A program made the position numbers and the translations under genes. Shown in pieces: positions 47,750-56,399 of a stretch of 64,000 nucleotides of DNA. The stretch is from Planctomycetota bacterium (GTDB lineage Bacteria; Planctomycetota; J058; J103), in assembly GCA_026004615.1 (NCBI GenBank), contig BPJM01000014.1, positions 1 through 64,000 on the forward strand, given 5' to 3'. Each line of letters begins with the position of its first letter. Within the stretch, counting starts at the first letter, position 1. The notes under the pieces were generated by a model that worked only from the letters and a program-made list of their open reading frames with translations, made no database searches and had not been told where the DNA came from.

Positions 47750-48957
47750 CAGCAGGCGAGCAACACCAGCTGCCGCTTGAGGGTGTGCGCGTGATCGATC
47801 TGACGCGACTGCTGCCGGGCCCGTTCTGCACCCAGCTGCTCGGAGATTTCGGGGCCGACGTCATCAAGGTCGAGGACACCGCGGTCGGGGATCTTACCCG
47901 GCTGGTCCCGCCCTACCTGGGCGGCAGCCACAGCGCGGCCTTCCTCGCGCTGAATCGCAACAAGCGCAGCCTCGCGCTCGACCTCAAACAGGAGCGGGGA
48001 CGCGAGGTGCTGCTGCGCCTGGTGCGGCAAGCAGACGTGCTGGTCGAGGGCTTCCGCCCCGGGGTCATGGAGCGGCTCGGGCTGGGCTGGGAGCGGTTGC
48101 GCGCGCACAACCCGCGCCTGGTCTACTGCGCGCTGACCGGCTTCGGACACCAGGGCCCCTGGCAACAGCGGCCCGGCCACGACATCAACTATCTCGCGCT
48201 CGGCGGGGCGCTGGCGATCTCGGGAGCGGCGGACGGGCCGCCGCAGCTGCCGGGCGTGCAGGTCGCCGATCTCACCGGCGCGCTGTACGCCGCGGTCGGG
48301 ATCCTGCTCGCGCTCCGCGCGCGCGAGCGCACCGGCCAGGGCCAGTTCGTCGACGTCGCGATGACCGACGGGGTGCTGGCGCTGCTGTCGATCCATGCGG
48401 CAGCTGCGCTCGCCGGCGCGCCACCCCGGCGCGGCCGCGGGCCGCTCGGCGGCAGCATGCCCAACTACGGGGTCTACGCGACCCGCGACGGCCGTTACCT
48501 GGCGGTCGGCGCGCTGGAACCCAAGTTCTGGCAGGCGCTGTGCTCCGCCATCGGCCGGCCCGATCTGCAGGCCGCCGCGCCGGTGATGCTCGCGGGCATG
48601 GACGAGCAGGCCGCCGCCGCCATACGCGCCGAGCTCGCCCGCCTGTTCGCAAGCCGCACGCTCGCGCAGTGGCAGCAGCTGTTCGCGGAGATCGAGGCGT
48701 GCGTCACGCCGGTGCTGGAGGTCGAAGAAGCGCTGGCGAGCGAGCACGCCCGCGCGCGCGTGCTGGTGCGCGAGCAGCAGCACCCCGAGCTCGGAGCGCT
48801 GCCCCAGCTCGCCCCCGTACCGCGCCTGGACGCCACCCCCGGCACGCTCCGCCGCCATCCGCCGGCGCACGGCGAGCACACCGCGGCGATCCTCGAAGAG
48901 CTCGGCTACCGCCCGGAGGAGATCGCCGCCCTGCGCGCCGCCGGCGCGGTGCGCTGA
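47746..48957 (+). CDS. CaiB/family III CoA transferase, alpha-methylacyl-CoA racemase-like
   Basis: 403 residues. Family III signature GVRVIDLTRLLPGPFCTQLL, GADVIKVED, FLALNRNKRSLALDLKQERG, and the motif RPGHDINYLALGGALAISG, which carries the catalytic Asp and matches alpha-methylacyl-CoA racemases (GHDxNYxALxG). Such enzymes interconvert (R)- and (S)-2-methylacyl-CoA so branched fatty acids can enter beta-oxidation; a transferase role is the alternative. ATG overlaps the MBL stop (ATGA), so they are translationally coupled. Fits the window's FadL, acyl-CoA synthetase and FadIJ genes. Confidence 0.87.
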   Translation: MTAGEQHQLPLEGVRVIDLTRLLPGPFCTQLLGDFGADVIKVEDTAVGDLTRLVPPYLGGSHSAAFLALNRNKRSLALDLKQERGREVLLRLVRQADVLVEGFRPGVMERLGLGWERLRAHNPRLVYCALTGFGHQGPWQQRPGHDINYLALGGALAISGAADGPPQLPGVQVADLTGALYAAVGILLALRARERTGQGQFVDVAMTDGVLALLSIHAAAALAGAPPRRGRGPLGGSMPNYGVYATRDGRYLAVGALEPKFWQALCSAIGRPDLQAAAPVMLAGMDEQAAAAIRAELARLFASRTLAQWQQLFAEIEACVTPVLEVEEALASEHARARVLVREQQHPELGALPQLAPVPRLDATPGTLRRHPPAHGEHTAAILEELGYRPEEIAALRAAGAVR

Positions 48958-48985
48958 GCCGTTGCCCGCGCCGCCTGCCGCGCCG

Positions 48986-49387
48986 TCAAGAGGTGGCGAG
49001 CACGATCTCCGATTCGCTGAGCAGCTGGCGCACGCCCTCGAGCACCGCCTGTAGCCGCGCCGGATAGACCGCTGCGCTGCCGAACAGCCGCACCTCGCGC
49101 GCGGCGCGCAGCGCCCGGTGCAGCGCCAGGCCGCAGCCATGCGAGACCGTACCCGCGGCGACGACCTGGCGGTCGAACAGCAGCGCCACCGCGGGGCCGT
49201 CATCCCCCGGATCGAGGCCGGCGAGCGCCAGATGCGCCCGCGCCCCGGCCAGCGCCGCGTCGGCGGCGCGCAGCGCCGCCCCGCCCGCGCGTGCCCCCCC
49301 CGCGAGCAGCTCCGCATCACCGAGCGCCTCCCGCGCCGCTACGAGCAGCGCCGCCGCCCGCGCGCGCGCCGCCTCGCGCCCGCTCAC
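48986..49387 (-). CDS. Degenerate HEPN-domain protein (UPF0332-like)
   Basis: 133 residues, all-alpha. It aligns with UPF0332-type HEPN proteins along its length: AREALGDAELLAGGARAGGA for the first helix, LAGLDPGDDGPAVALLFDRQ for the usual KGLxPkTHrGviaLFgr.., then VVAAGTVSHGCGLALHRALR, AAREVRLFG and PARLQAVLEGVRQLL. The catalytic RxxADYG-type motif reads REVRLFG, keeping Arg but losing Asp/Tyr; the Tyr-Tyr pair in helix 2 is also replaced (RAADAALAGARA). HEPN partners of MNT genes are usually RNase toxins; this one looks inactive. The GTG at 49387 overlaps the upstream MNT-like gene's stop (GTGA). Confidence 0.65.
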   Translation of the reverse strand: MSGREAARARAAALLVAAREALGDAELLAGGARAGGAALRAADAALAGARAHLALAGLDPGDDGPAVALLFDRQVVAAGTVSHGCGLALHRALRAAREVRLFGSAAVYPARLQAVLEGVRQLLSESEIVLATS

Positions 49388-49845
49388 CCCGCCACCTCCT
49401 CGCCCCGCGCCAGCGCCGTCCCGAAGGGACCGCTGCCGAACTCCGGGCGCAACAGCTCCTCCTCGGTCAGCACCAGCGGCGCCACCAGTGCCCCGTGCTC
49501 GAGCGAGACGGCGAACACCGCCTCGTCGACGTGTGCATCGACGAACACGTCGCGGCGCGCCACCACGACGAGCAGCTCCACGGCGCGCGGGCGGCGCGGC
49601 GGTGGAGGCGGCGGCGCGGCACGCGCGGGGCGGGCCGCGCCGCCAGGCGCGGGCGCGGCTGCAGCGGGGGGAGCGACCGGCGGCACCGCCGCCGCTGGAT
49701 CGACCGGAAGCACGCGCGAATCGAGCAACACCACCCGCACCAGCACCGGGCCGAGTGCCTGCCCGAGCCGCGCCCGCACCGCCCGGAGCGCCGTGATCTC
49801 GCGCCCGCGCAAACGCTTGTGTAGCGGTCCCACGCCTTGCTTCAT
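49384..49845 (-). CDS. Degenerate MNT-type nucleotidyltransferase-like protein
   Basis: 153 residues. The strand that normally reads VRVVLFGSRARG is VRVVLLDSRVLPVD, and the SDIDLLVV strand is RAVELLVVV: Gly of the GS motif and both catalytic aspartates are replaced. The downstream part, AVSLEHGALVAPLVLTEEEL and FGTALARGEEVAG, is standard for MNT antitoxins (ISLEHGvlvSPlvvseeEf...l..i..eG). A ~35-residue Pro/Ala-rich insert separates the two catalytic strands. With the HEPN-like gene just downstream it is a diverged HEPN/MNT pair. ATG 49845 overlaps the LAB_N gene stop (ATGA). Confidence 0.65.
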   Translation of the reverse strand: MKQGVGPLHKRLRGREITALRAVRARLGQALGPVLVRVVLLDSRVLPVDPAAAVPPVAPPAAAAPAPGGAARPARAAPPPPPPRRPRAVELLVVVARRDVFVDAHVDEAVFAVSLEHGALVAPLVLTEEELLRPEFGSGPFGTALARGEEVAG

Positions 49846-50525
49846 GCCCCGCCCTCCGTCGCGCCTGGTTTGCCCGCACCAGCGCCCGCCCGCCCCTCGC
49901 GCCGGATGAGCACCAGGTTGCGCACAGCCGGAATGGGATTCAGTGCGTAGGCGGCGATGAAGACCACATCGCCCCTCCAGAGCGCGTACGTCAAGAGCAG
50001 CACCGAGCCCACCAGGCTCACCCACCAGAACGGTGCCGGCAACACGCTCTGCCCGCGGCGCTCCGAGATCCACCACTGCACGATGAAGCGGCCGATCCAC
50101 AGCGCCTGGCCGGCGAAACCGAGCAGCAGCCAGCCGGGCGCGAGCCCGAACTCGAGCAGCCCTCCCTCTCGTAGCGTCGCGTGCAGCGCCAGCGCCATGA
50201 AGGCGAGCAGGCCCGCTGCCAGCGGCAGCAACACCCGCCGGCGCAGCGGCTGCGCCGGCTCGCCCGCCCGCATGAGCATCAGGTTGCGGCCGTAGATGAA
50301 GAGATTCACCAGCGGCCCGAGCAGGAAGACCGGATCGCGCGTCGCGGCCGCGTACACCAGCATCAGCGCGCTGCCCCCGAGCGACAGCCACCAGAACGCC
50401 GGCGGCAGCACGCTGCGCCCGCGCCGCTCGGAGGCGATCCACTGCAGGAGCATCCGCGTGAAGAACAGCCCCTGCCCGGCAAACCCGACGAGCTTGAGCC
50501 CGGTCCCGGTCTCGATCGCCGCCAC
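49842..50525 (-). CDS. Membrane protein with two tandem LAB_N domains
   Basis: 227 residues, about six membrane helices in two homologous halves. Each half has the LAB_N (lipid-A-disaccharide synthase N-terminal) pattern: VGFAGQGLFFTRMLLQWIAS, ERRGRSVLPPAFWWLSLGGS, then GFAGQALWIGRFIVQWWISE, RRGQSVLPAPFWWVSLVGS; the second is followed by NPIPAVRNL and the first by NLFIYGRNL. Halves are PQ-loop-like. Proteins of this type occur with sugar-lipid synthesis genes; transport or flipping of lipids is only a possibility. It heads a three-gene coupled operon with the MNT- and HEPN-like genes. Confidence 0.8.
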   Translation of the reverse strand: MAAIETGTGLKLVGFAGQGLFFTRMLLQWIASERRGRSVLPPAFWWLSLGGSALMLVYAAATRDPVFLLGPLVNLFIYGRNLMLMRAGEPAQPLRRRVLLPLAAGLLAFMALALHATLREGGLLEFGLAPGWLLLGFAGQALWIGRFIVQWWISERRGQSVLPAPFWWVSLVGSVLLLTYALWRGDVVFIAAYALNPIPAVRNLVLIRREGRAGAGAGKPGATEGGA

Positions 50526-50747
50526 CGCCGCCCCTCGCTCCCACCCTGCCCCTCGGCGCCACGGCGTACCGGCCGGCGCGCGCTGCCGGCGCCGCCTCGC
50601 AGCTCGCCCGTGTCCCCGCCGGCCTCGGGCGGGGAGGAAGTCGCAGCGGTGCGCGCGGCCGAACGCGCGATCGTACCCACCCGCCCGTGGCCGGACCAGC
50701 GCCGGTCCCGGCGCTGCCCGGCAGGGCGGGCCGCCGCGAGCTCCGCC

Positions 50748-50775
50748 TTGCGCCCGCCTCCCCGCGCGCTACAAT
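50748..50775 (+). promoter_or_regulatory. Promoter-like site immediately before the FadL-like gene
   Basis: TTGCGC (50748-50753), 16-bp spacer, TACAAT (50770-50775) in a GCTACAAT context. The ATG is at 50785, so transcription from about 50782 would give an almost leaderless mRNA, or the true start lies further downstream. Confidence 0.55.
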
Positions 50776-50784
50776 CCCGCCGCC

Positions 50785-52149
50785 ATGAGGGGGAAGCCGT
50801 CGGTCTTCGCGCGCGGTCTGGCCGGCGCCGCCGTGCTCGCCGGTCTCGGGGCGGCCGCGGCACGCGCCAGCGACCTCGATCAGTTCGGCTTCGGCGCGCG
50901 CGGCGCCGCCATGGGCAGTGCCATGAGCGGGGTCGCCACGGAGTTCGACGCCACCTACTACAACCCGGCGGGGCTGGCGCTGGCGCGCGACAGCGCCGTG
51001 GTGCTCGGCTTCAGCTACGCGGGGTATCTCTTCGACTACGAGAGCGAGGCCCGGGGGCGGGCCGCCGACGAGCGAACAGAACGCCAGCAGCCGCTCAGCG
51101 CCTTCACCCTCGGCCTCAACGCCCGGCTGGGGCGCGAGGGCTGGCCGGGGCGGCTCGGGGTCGGTTTCGGTCTGTTCCTGCCCACGCGCCAGCTCGTCGG
51201 CACCCAGGTGCAGACCGCGCCCGGCGAGCCGCAGTTCTTCCTCTATGGCGAACGGCGCGACAAGGTCGGGGTGCTGCCGGCGGTGGCGGTGCGCATCCTG
51301 CCGTGGCAGGGCGAGGAGGGCACCCCCAAGCTCAGCCTCGGGCTCGGCGCCACCGTGCTCTCCGATCTCCAGGGCAGCTTCGTCTTCGACCTGTCCGGGG
51401 CGAGCACCGAGCCGGCGGTCCGCACCGAGATCAAACTCACCCACGATGTCGCCCCCAACGCCGGCATCTTCTTCGTGCCCGCGCCCTGGCTCACGCTCGG
51501 CGTCGCGTACCGGGGTGAGCTGTCGCTCAAGGCGGAGCTGCCGGTGACGATCGATCTGGACGGCGACGGGGTCGGGGATTTCCCGCTCGACCTGGAGGCG
51601 GTCACCCTGTTCCAGCCCCAACAGCTCGCCCTCGGGCTCGCCATCGATCCGGTCCCCGCACTCACGATCGCTCTCGATCTCACGTGGCAGAACTGGTCGG
51701 CCTTCGAGGATCCGTTCATCACGGTGCGACCGGTGCTCGGACAGACCGACCCCGATTTCGACGACGCGCTGGTGCCGCGCGCCGGCATCGAGTGGCGCGC
51801 GAGCGACGCCGTAGCCCTGCGAGCCGGCTACTGGTTCCAGCCCACCCCCATTCCCGAGCAGCGCGGCGAGACGAACCTGCTCGACAACGACAAGCACGTG
51901 TTCACACTCGGGGTCGGTTGGACCTGGTGGAGCACGCACGAGCGCTTCTTCCGCTCGCCGGACGGGACCATCCAGGCTCGGAGCGAGGACCGGCGCGTGC
52001 TCTCGCTCGATGCCTTCGTGCAGTGGCACCACCTGGTCGAGCGCCGGGTGGACAAGCGCGACCCGGCGGCCTCCGGCGGCGTCGGGGCCTCGCACCGGCA
52101 CGGCGGCGAGATCCTGCACGGGGGTGTGCAGCTCGCGGTGCACTTCTGA
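50785..52149 (+). CDS. FadL/TodX-type outer-membrane transport protein
   Basis: 454 residues. Signal peptide (AGAAVLAGLGAAAARAS then D) followed by FGFGARGAAMGSAMSGVATE, the family signature (GA.a.GmGgA..a...D.sa.yyNPAGLA..), and TYYNPAGLALARDSAVVLGF. The remaining sequence alternates outer-membrane beta strands ending in aromatic HF. It should bring long-chain fatty acids or other hydrophobic molecules across the outer membrane, in line with nearby beta-oxidation genes. An aromatic C-terminus is the normal assembly signal. A TACAAT promoter ends about 10 bp before the ATG. Confidence 0.9.
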   Translation: MRGKPSVFARGLAGAAVLAGLGAAAARASDLDQFGFGARGAAMGSAMSGVATEFDATYYNPAGLALARDSAVVLGFSYAGYLFDYESEARGRAADERTERQQPLSAFTLGLNARLGREGWPGRLGVGFGLFLPTRQLVGTQVQTAPGEPQFFLYGERRDKVGVLPAVAVRILPWQGEEGTPKLSLGLGATVLSDLQGSFVFDLSGASTEPAVRTEIKLTHDVAPNAGIFFVPAPWLTLGVAYRGELSLKAELPVTIDLDGDGVGDFPLDLEAVTLFQPQQLALGLAIDPVPALTIALDLTWQNWSAFEDPFITVRPVLGQTDPDFDDALVPRAGIEWRASDAVALRAGYWFQPTPIPEQRGETNLLDNDKHVFTLGVGWTWWSTHERFFRSPDGTIQARSEDRRVLSLDAFVQWHHLVERRVDKRDPAASGGVGASHRHGGEILHGGVQLAVHF

Positions 52150-52176
52150 GGCCGCCGGGCCGGCCCCGCCTGCTGG

Positions 52177-54615
52177 CTATGCCGGCTCCACCCGCAGGAC
52201 CGTGGCGCCGTACGGACCCAGCGCGAGCACCAGCCCCTGCTCGCGCAGCGCGGCGGCCGCCAGCACCGCGGGCGCAAGCGCCGGCGGTGGCCCGCCCCCC
52301 GCGGTTGCGAGCGCGTCCTCGATCCGATAGCGCCGCTCGGGCGCGAGGCCCAGCGCCTCGAGGTTGCGCAGCCGCACCCGCACCGGCGCGCCGCGCGCGT
52401 CGTTGCTGAACACGAAGACGAACAGCGCGCCCTGCTCCCCTGCTTCGCGGCGGGCATGCGCCTCGGCGCGCGGGCCGCAGGCGAACAGCCGCCGCACCCC
52501 GAGCGGGCGGACCAGGCGCCGCAGCATGAGCGCCGCCGCCTCCAGCTCCTCGGTGCGCGCGCGGTAGAGCGCCCGCCCGGCGAACAGCCAGCACGGAGAG
52601 GTCGCCAGGTAGGCGAGCGTGCCGGCACCCCAGGCCCGCACCAGGCCCAGAGCCCGGTCGGGCTCGCCGGCATGGCGCAACAGCGGCTCGGTCCCCGGCG
52701 GCGGCCGCAGGCGTTCGGCGCCGCGCACCGGGGCGCGGAAGACCCCGGCGGCATCCCCGGCGAAGAACATCACCGGTGCCCGCCCGCTCAGCACGCCCTG
52801 CCAGCCGCTCGCGCCGAGCCGCCGCCCGCCGCCGATCCAGTGCTCGAGCGGCTCGCGCGCGAGCAGCTGCACCAGCAGCCCGCCGCGCCGCAGCCACCGC
52901 TCCAGCCGGGCCAGCTCGGGCGCGGACAGCCCGTCGCCGGTGCTGGGGAACAGCAGCACCGAGCGCGCGGCGAGCTCCGCCTCCTCCGCGACCGCCAGGT
53001 CGAGCACCGCCGGGCTGAGCCCCGCCGCCGCGCACCATCCGAACAGCCCGCGCAGCTCCTGCCCGAAGATGCGCTGGCCGCCCCGCAGCCCTCCGCCGCG
53101 CGCCGCATCGAGCTGGGTGGAGCTGGTCAGGATCGCCACCGGGGACTCGACGGCGCGGCTGGCGAGCAGCCGCTGCTCTTCATGGCGTACGAACCGACTG
53201 ACCGCCTCGATCTCCGCCAGGCGCGCCGTCCGCCGGCCATCGAGCGGGAGCGCCGCCTGGAAGTCGTAGTCCGAGCCATCGAGGTTGCGCCCGCCCGCGA
53301 TCGTGTACAGCACGATCGCCCGCATGCCGTGCGCCAGCAGCCGCAGCAGCGTCTGGCGCGTCGCCTGGGGCAGCACCCGGTGGGGCGAGATCGCCGGCCG
53401 CCAGCGCGGGATGGGCAGCGGCAGCCCGAAGTGGCCGCCCTGCACCTCGATCCCCATCGCGAACTGCTGCCGCGGGGGCGGCCCCGCCCCCTGTCCCGCG
53501 CCGGCGGCGCCGCTGCCGCGCGCACCGCCGCCCACCGCCGGGCACTGCCCACTCCAGTGCGCGTACAGCTTGGCGAAGGCGTCCGGTTCATACGGCTCGT
53601 CGAACAGCGCCCGCGCCGGCAGGGGCAGGCTGCGCGGGTAGGTGTCCAGGCAGTACAGCCCCGCCATCCGGTTCTTGCGCACCCCGTCCGGCAACAGCAG
53701 TGTGCGCAATCCGGGATAGGTTTTCGGGGTGTCGTTGGTCAGAAACAGCACGTCCGGCTCGCGCACCCCGAGCCGCTCCCAGATCCCGCGCAGCGCCGCC
53801 AGGTACTCCGCGGCGAGCAGCCGCTGGTGCTCCAGCCAGTCGCGGTGGGCCGCCGCCGGCCCGCGGCCCGGCGCGGCCGGCGGCCGCACCTCGGCGAAGC
53901 TCCGATAGCGCCGGCCGTACGCGCGGGCCAGGCGCGCCAGCGTGCCGTAGCGCTGCTGCAGCCGCTGGTGGTAGCGCGCCAGCGCCGCGGGGTGAAAGTC
54001 GATCCGGTAGGCATCGGACCAGAACAGGTTCGTCTCGTTGTCGAGCTGGATGGCGATGATCGGCCCGCCCGGCCCCATCAGATCCCGCACCTGCTCCAGC
54101 ACCGCCGCGAACCAGCCCTCGACCGCGTGCAGGAAGGGCTCCGAGGCGTAGCTCGGCAGCCGGTTGCGCCGCCGGCCGAGCCGGGGGTGCAGCGGATGCC
54201 AGCGGAAGACGCGCCCGCTGCGCTCGCGCACCAGCTCCGCCGGGTTGGCCTCCAGCCACCAGGTCGGGATCGCCCCCCAGTGCCCGAAGCCGTACGGCCA
54301 CTCGGCCAGGATGTGCGGCCCCGGCTTGAGGATGATCGATAGCCCCTGTGCGGCCGCCAGCTCGCAGAACCGCCGGAGGGCCCGGGCGCCGCTCCACGCG
54401 AAGCGACCGGGAGCCGGGGCGTGGTAGTCCCACGGCACGTAGCTGGAGACCGTATCCAGCCCCGCCTCGCGCATCTGCCGCAGGCGCTCGGCCCACAGCT
54501 CCTGGGTCCGCGCGCCATCGAAGTCCCGCGCCCGCACGCGGAAATACTGCAGCTCCCCGCCGAGCAATAGCCGCCGCCGGCCGTCGATTGCCAGCGCACC
54601 GCGCTCGATCGTCAC
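52177..54615 (-). CDS. Glycoside hydrolase family 35-like beta-galactosidase
   Basis: 812 residues from the GTG at 54615 (GAGG five bases before). N-terminal TIM barrel with LLLGGELQYFRVRARDFDGA, AGLDTVSSYVPWDYHAPAPG, SIILKPGPHILAEWPYGFGH, typical of GH35/GH42-like enzymes; acid/base Glu in IIAIQLDNETN; candidate nucleophile Glu in FAMGIEVQGGHFG. A GH42-trimerisation-like middle domain (ERWLRRGGLLVQLL..) and beta C-domain follow. Predicted to release galactose from oligosaccharides. No signal peptide, so cytoplasmic. No transporter or regulator adjoins it. Confidence 0.85.
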   Translation of the reverse strand: MTIERGALAIDGRRRLLLGGELQYFRVRARDFDGARTQELWAERLRQMREAGLDTVSSYVPWDYHAPAPGRFAWSGARALRRFCELAAAQGLSIILKPGPHILAEWPYGFGHWGAIPTWWLEANPAELVRERSGRVFRWHPLHPRLGRRRNRLPSYASEPFLHAVEGWFAAVLEQVRDLMGPGGPIIAIQLDNETNLFWSDAYRIDFHPAALARYHQRLQQRYGTLARLARAYGRRYRSFAEVRPPAAPGRGPAAAHRDWLEHQRLLAAEYLAALRGIWERLGVREPDVLFLTNDTPKTYPGLRTLLLPDGVRKNRMAGLYCLDTYPRSLPLPARALFDEPYEPDAFAKLYAHWSGQCPAVGGGARGSGAAGAGQGAGPPPRQQFAMGIEVQGGHFGLPLPIPRWRPAISPHRVLPQATRQTLLRLLAHGMRAIVLYTIAGGRNLDGSDYDFQAALPLDGRRTARLAEIEAVSRFVRHEEQRLLASRAVESPVAILTSSTQLDAARGGGLRGGQRIFGQELRGLFGWCAAAGLSPAVLDLAVAEEAELAARSVLLFPSTGDGLSAPELARLERWLRRGGLLVQLLAREPLEHWIGGGRRLGASGWQGVLSGRAPVMFFAGDAAGVFRAPVRGAERLRPPPGTEPLLRHAGEPDRALGLVRAWGAGTLAYLATSPCWLFAGRALYRARTEELEAAALMLRRLVRPLGVRRLFACGPRAEAHARREAGEQGALFVFVFSNDARGAPVRVRLRNLEALGLAPERRYRIEDALATAGGGPPPALAPAVLAAAALREQGLVLALGPYGATVLRVEPA

Positions 54616-54770
54616 GTGGCCTCGCGCACCCTCGTGCACCGCTGCCCCTCGTCCCCGGGTGGACCGGGCTACTTTACCGCTCGGCCCCGTCGGACCGCGC
54701 CGCCAGCCCTGCCGCCGGAGCGGCGCGGGCTGGCGCCATGGGCACCTGCGGAGCGCTCGCCGCCCGCGCC

Positions 54771-56399
54771 TCAGGCCGTGCGCACCACCTCGACCGGACT
54801 TCTGGCGACCAGTGCGTACAGATCGGTCCGCCGGTCGCGCAACAGCCGCACGCTGCCCAGCTCGCGCTGCTGCTCGAGCGCCACCAGGTCGAGATCGGAC
54901 ATCACCACGGTCTCGCTGTTGGGATCGGCGATCGCCGCCACCCCTTCGGCCGGGAAGGCGACGTCGCACGGGGTGAGCACCGCCGCCTGGCCGTAGTTGA
55001 TGATGAAGCTGCGGACCTGGGGCAGGTTGCCGACGTTGCCGGAGAGCACCACGTAGATGGCATTTTCGACGGCGCGCGCCTGCGCGCAGTGGCGGACCCG
55101 CATGTAGGCCTTGCGTTCGTCGGTGTTGAAGGGCACGAACAGGATCTCCGCGCCCGCGAGCGTGAGCAGGCGCGCCAGTTCCGGAAACTCCACGTCGTAG
55201 CAGACCAGCATCGCGATGCGCGCCAGCCCGGTATCGAACACCTTGAGCCCATGCCCGCGCTCGATCCCGTAGTGCTCGTGCTCCCAGGGCGTGACGTGGA
55301 GCTTGTCCTGGGTGTAGACCTGCCCGCTCGGGGTGAACAGATGCGCCGTGTTCCGGATGCCGGTCTCGGTGCGCACCGGATGCGAGCCGCCGACGATGTA
55401 CATGCCGCTGCGCTGTGCCTGTTGCCGGAACAGCTCGAGATAGCGTTCGCGCATCTCCGCCAGTTCGGCGAGCGCCTCCCTGGCGGTGAGCTCCGGGCGC
55501 AGCGCGCTGAAGAACTGCGCGGTGAACAGCTCCGGAAAGCAGAGAAAGTGGCAGTGATACACGTTGGCGGCATTCACGAAGAACTCGACCTGCGCCTTTA
55601 GATCGTCCCAGCTCCGCACCGGCCGCAGCCGGTACTGTGCCGCGCACACGCGCACCCGCCGCACCGGCCTCCGGATGGGAGCGGCGGCGATGCGCCGGCG
55701 CGCGGGGTCGTAGCGCGGATTGAGGTACTCGATGAAGGTGGCGTAGTTCAGGCTCTGCTCATCGCGCAGATAGCCGTAAAAGACCCCGCGGACCCGGTAG
55801 CCGGCCTTGAGGTGGGCGTTGAGCGCCGGGTCCTTCAGCTCGCCGCGCACCACCTTCTCCACGTACTCCTCGGCCGTCATCTGGCCCTGGTAGCGCTGGT
55901 AGCCCGGGATGCGGCCGCCGGCGACCATCCGCCGCAGGTTGTAGCGGGCGAGCAACCGCTTGCGCGCCTGGTAGAGCTTGCCCGCCACGCCCTGGCCCCG
56001 GAAGTCGGGATGGACCGCGATGTCGGCGCCGTACAGCGTGTCGCCCGCCGGGTTGTGGGTGCTGAAGGTGCCGCCGCCGGTGATCTCGTTGTAGGAGTAC
56101 CAGGGCGAGTCCTCATCGAGCTGCACGATGAGGGACATCGCATAGCCGACGATCCGCCCGTCCGCTGTCTCGGCCACGAACTGCCCCTCGGGGAAGGCCT
56201 GGATCTGCATGCGGAGGTGCCGCTCCGAGCAGAGTGCGCTCTCGGGAAGCCCGGCGTACGCGGCGCGCTGGCAGGCGTAGATCGCGGGTACATCCTCCAG
56301 CGTCGCCCGCCGCACCTTGACCCGCAGCCGGCCGGTTGCACGCACCGCCCGGCCGGCACCCGAGTGCTGTCTGGTCGCTGGCTGTTGCTGCTCGCTCAT
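54771..56399 (-). CDS. GNAT acetyltransferase-nitrilase fusion protein
   Basis: 542 residues. N-terminal GNAT domain (about 25-210: VRRATLEDVPAIYACQRAAY, ADIAVHPDFRGQGVAGKLYQ with the acetyl-CoA pyrophosphate loop) joined to a carbon-nitrogen hydrolase domain (about 245-535). The nitrilase triad is visible: Glu in HFLCFPELFTAQFF, Lys in YTQDKLHVTPWE, Cys in AMLVCYDVEFPELARLL. This arrangement is the class-12 nitrilase branch; substrates are not established. ATG 56399. No frameshift. It is probably monocistronic. Confidence 0.9.
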   Translation of the reverse strand: MSEQQQPATRQHSGAGRAVRATGRLRVKVRRATLEDVPAIYACQRAAYAGLPESALCSERHLRMQIQAFPEGQFVAETADGRIVGYAMSLIVQLDEDSPWYSYNEITGGGTFSTHNPAGDTLYGADIAVHPDFRGQGVAGKLYQARKRLLARYNLRRMVAGGRIPGYQRYQGQMTAEEYVEKVVRGELKDPALNAHLKAGYRVRGVFYGYLRDEQSLNYATFIEYLNPRYDPARRRIAAAPIRRPVRRVRVCAAQYRLRPVRSWDDLKAQVEFFVNAANVYHCHFLCFPELFTAQFFSALRPELTAREALAELAEMRERYLELFRQQAQRSGMYIVGGSHPVRTETGIRNTAHLFTPSGQVYTQDKLHVTPWEHEHYGIERGHGLKVFDTGLARIAMLVCYDVEFPELARLLTLAGAEILFVPFNTDERKAYMRVRHCAQARAVENAIYVVLSGNVGNLPQVRSFIINYGQAAVLTPCDVAFPAEGVAAIADPNSETVVMSDLDLVALEQQRELGSVRLLRDRRTDLYALVARSPVEVVRTA

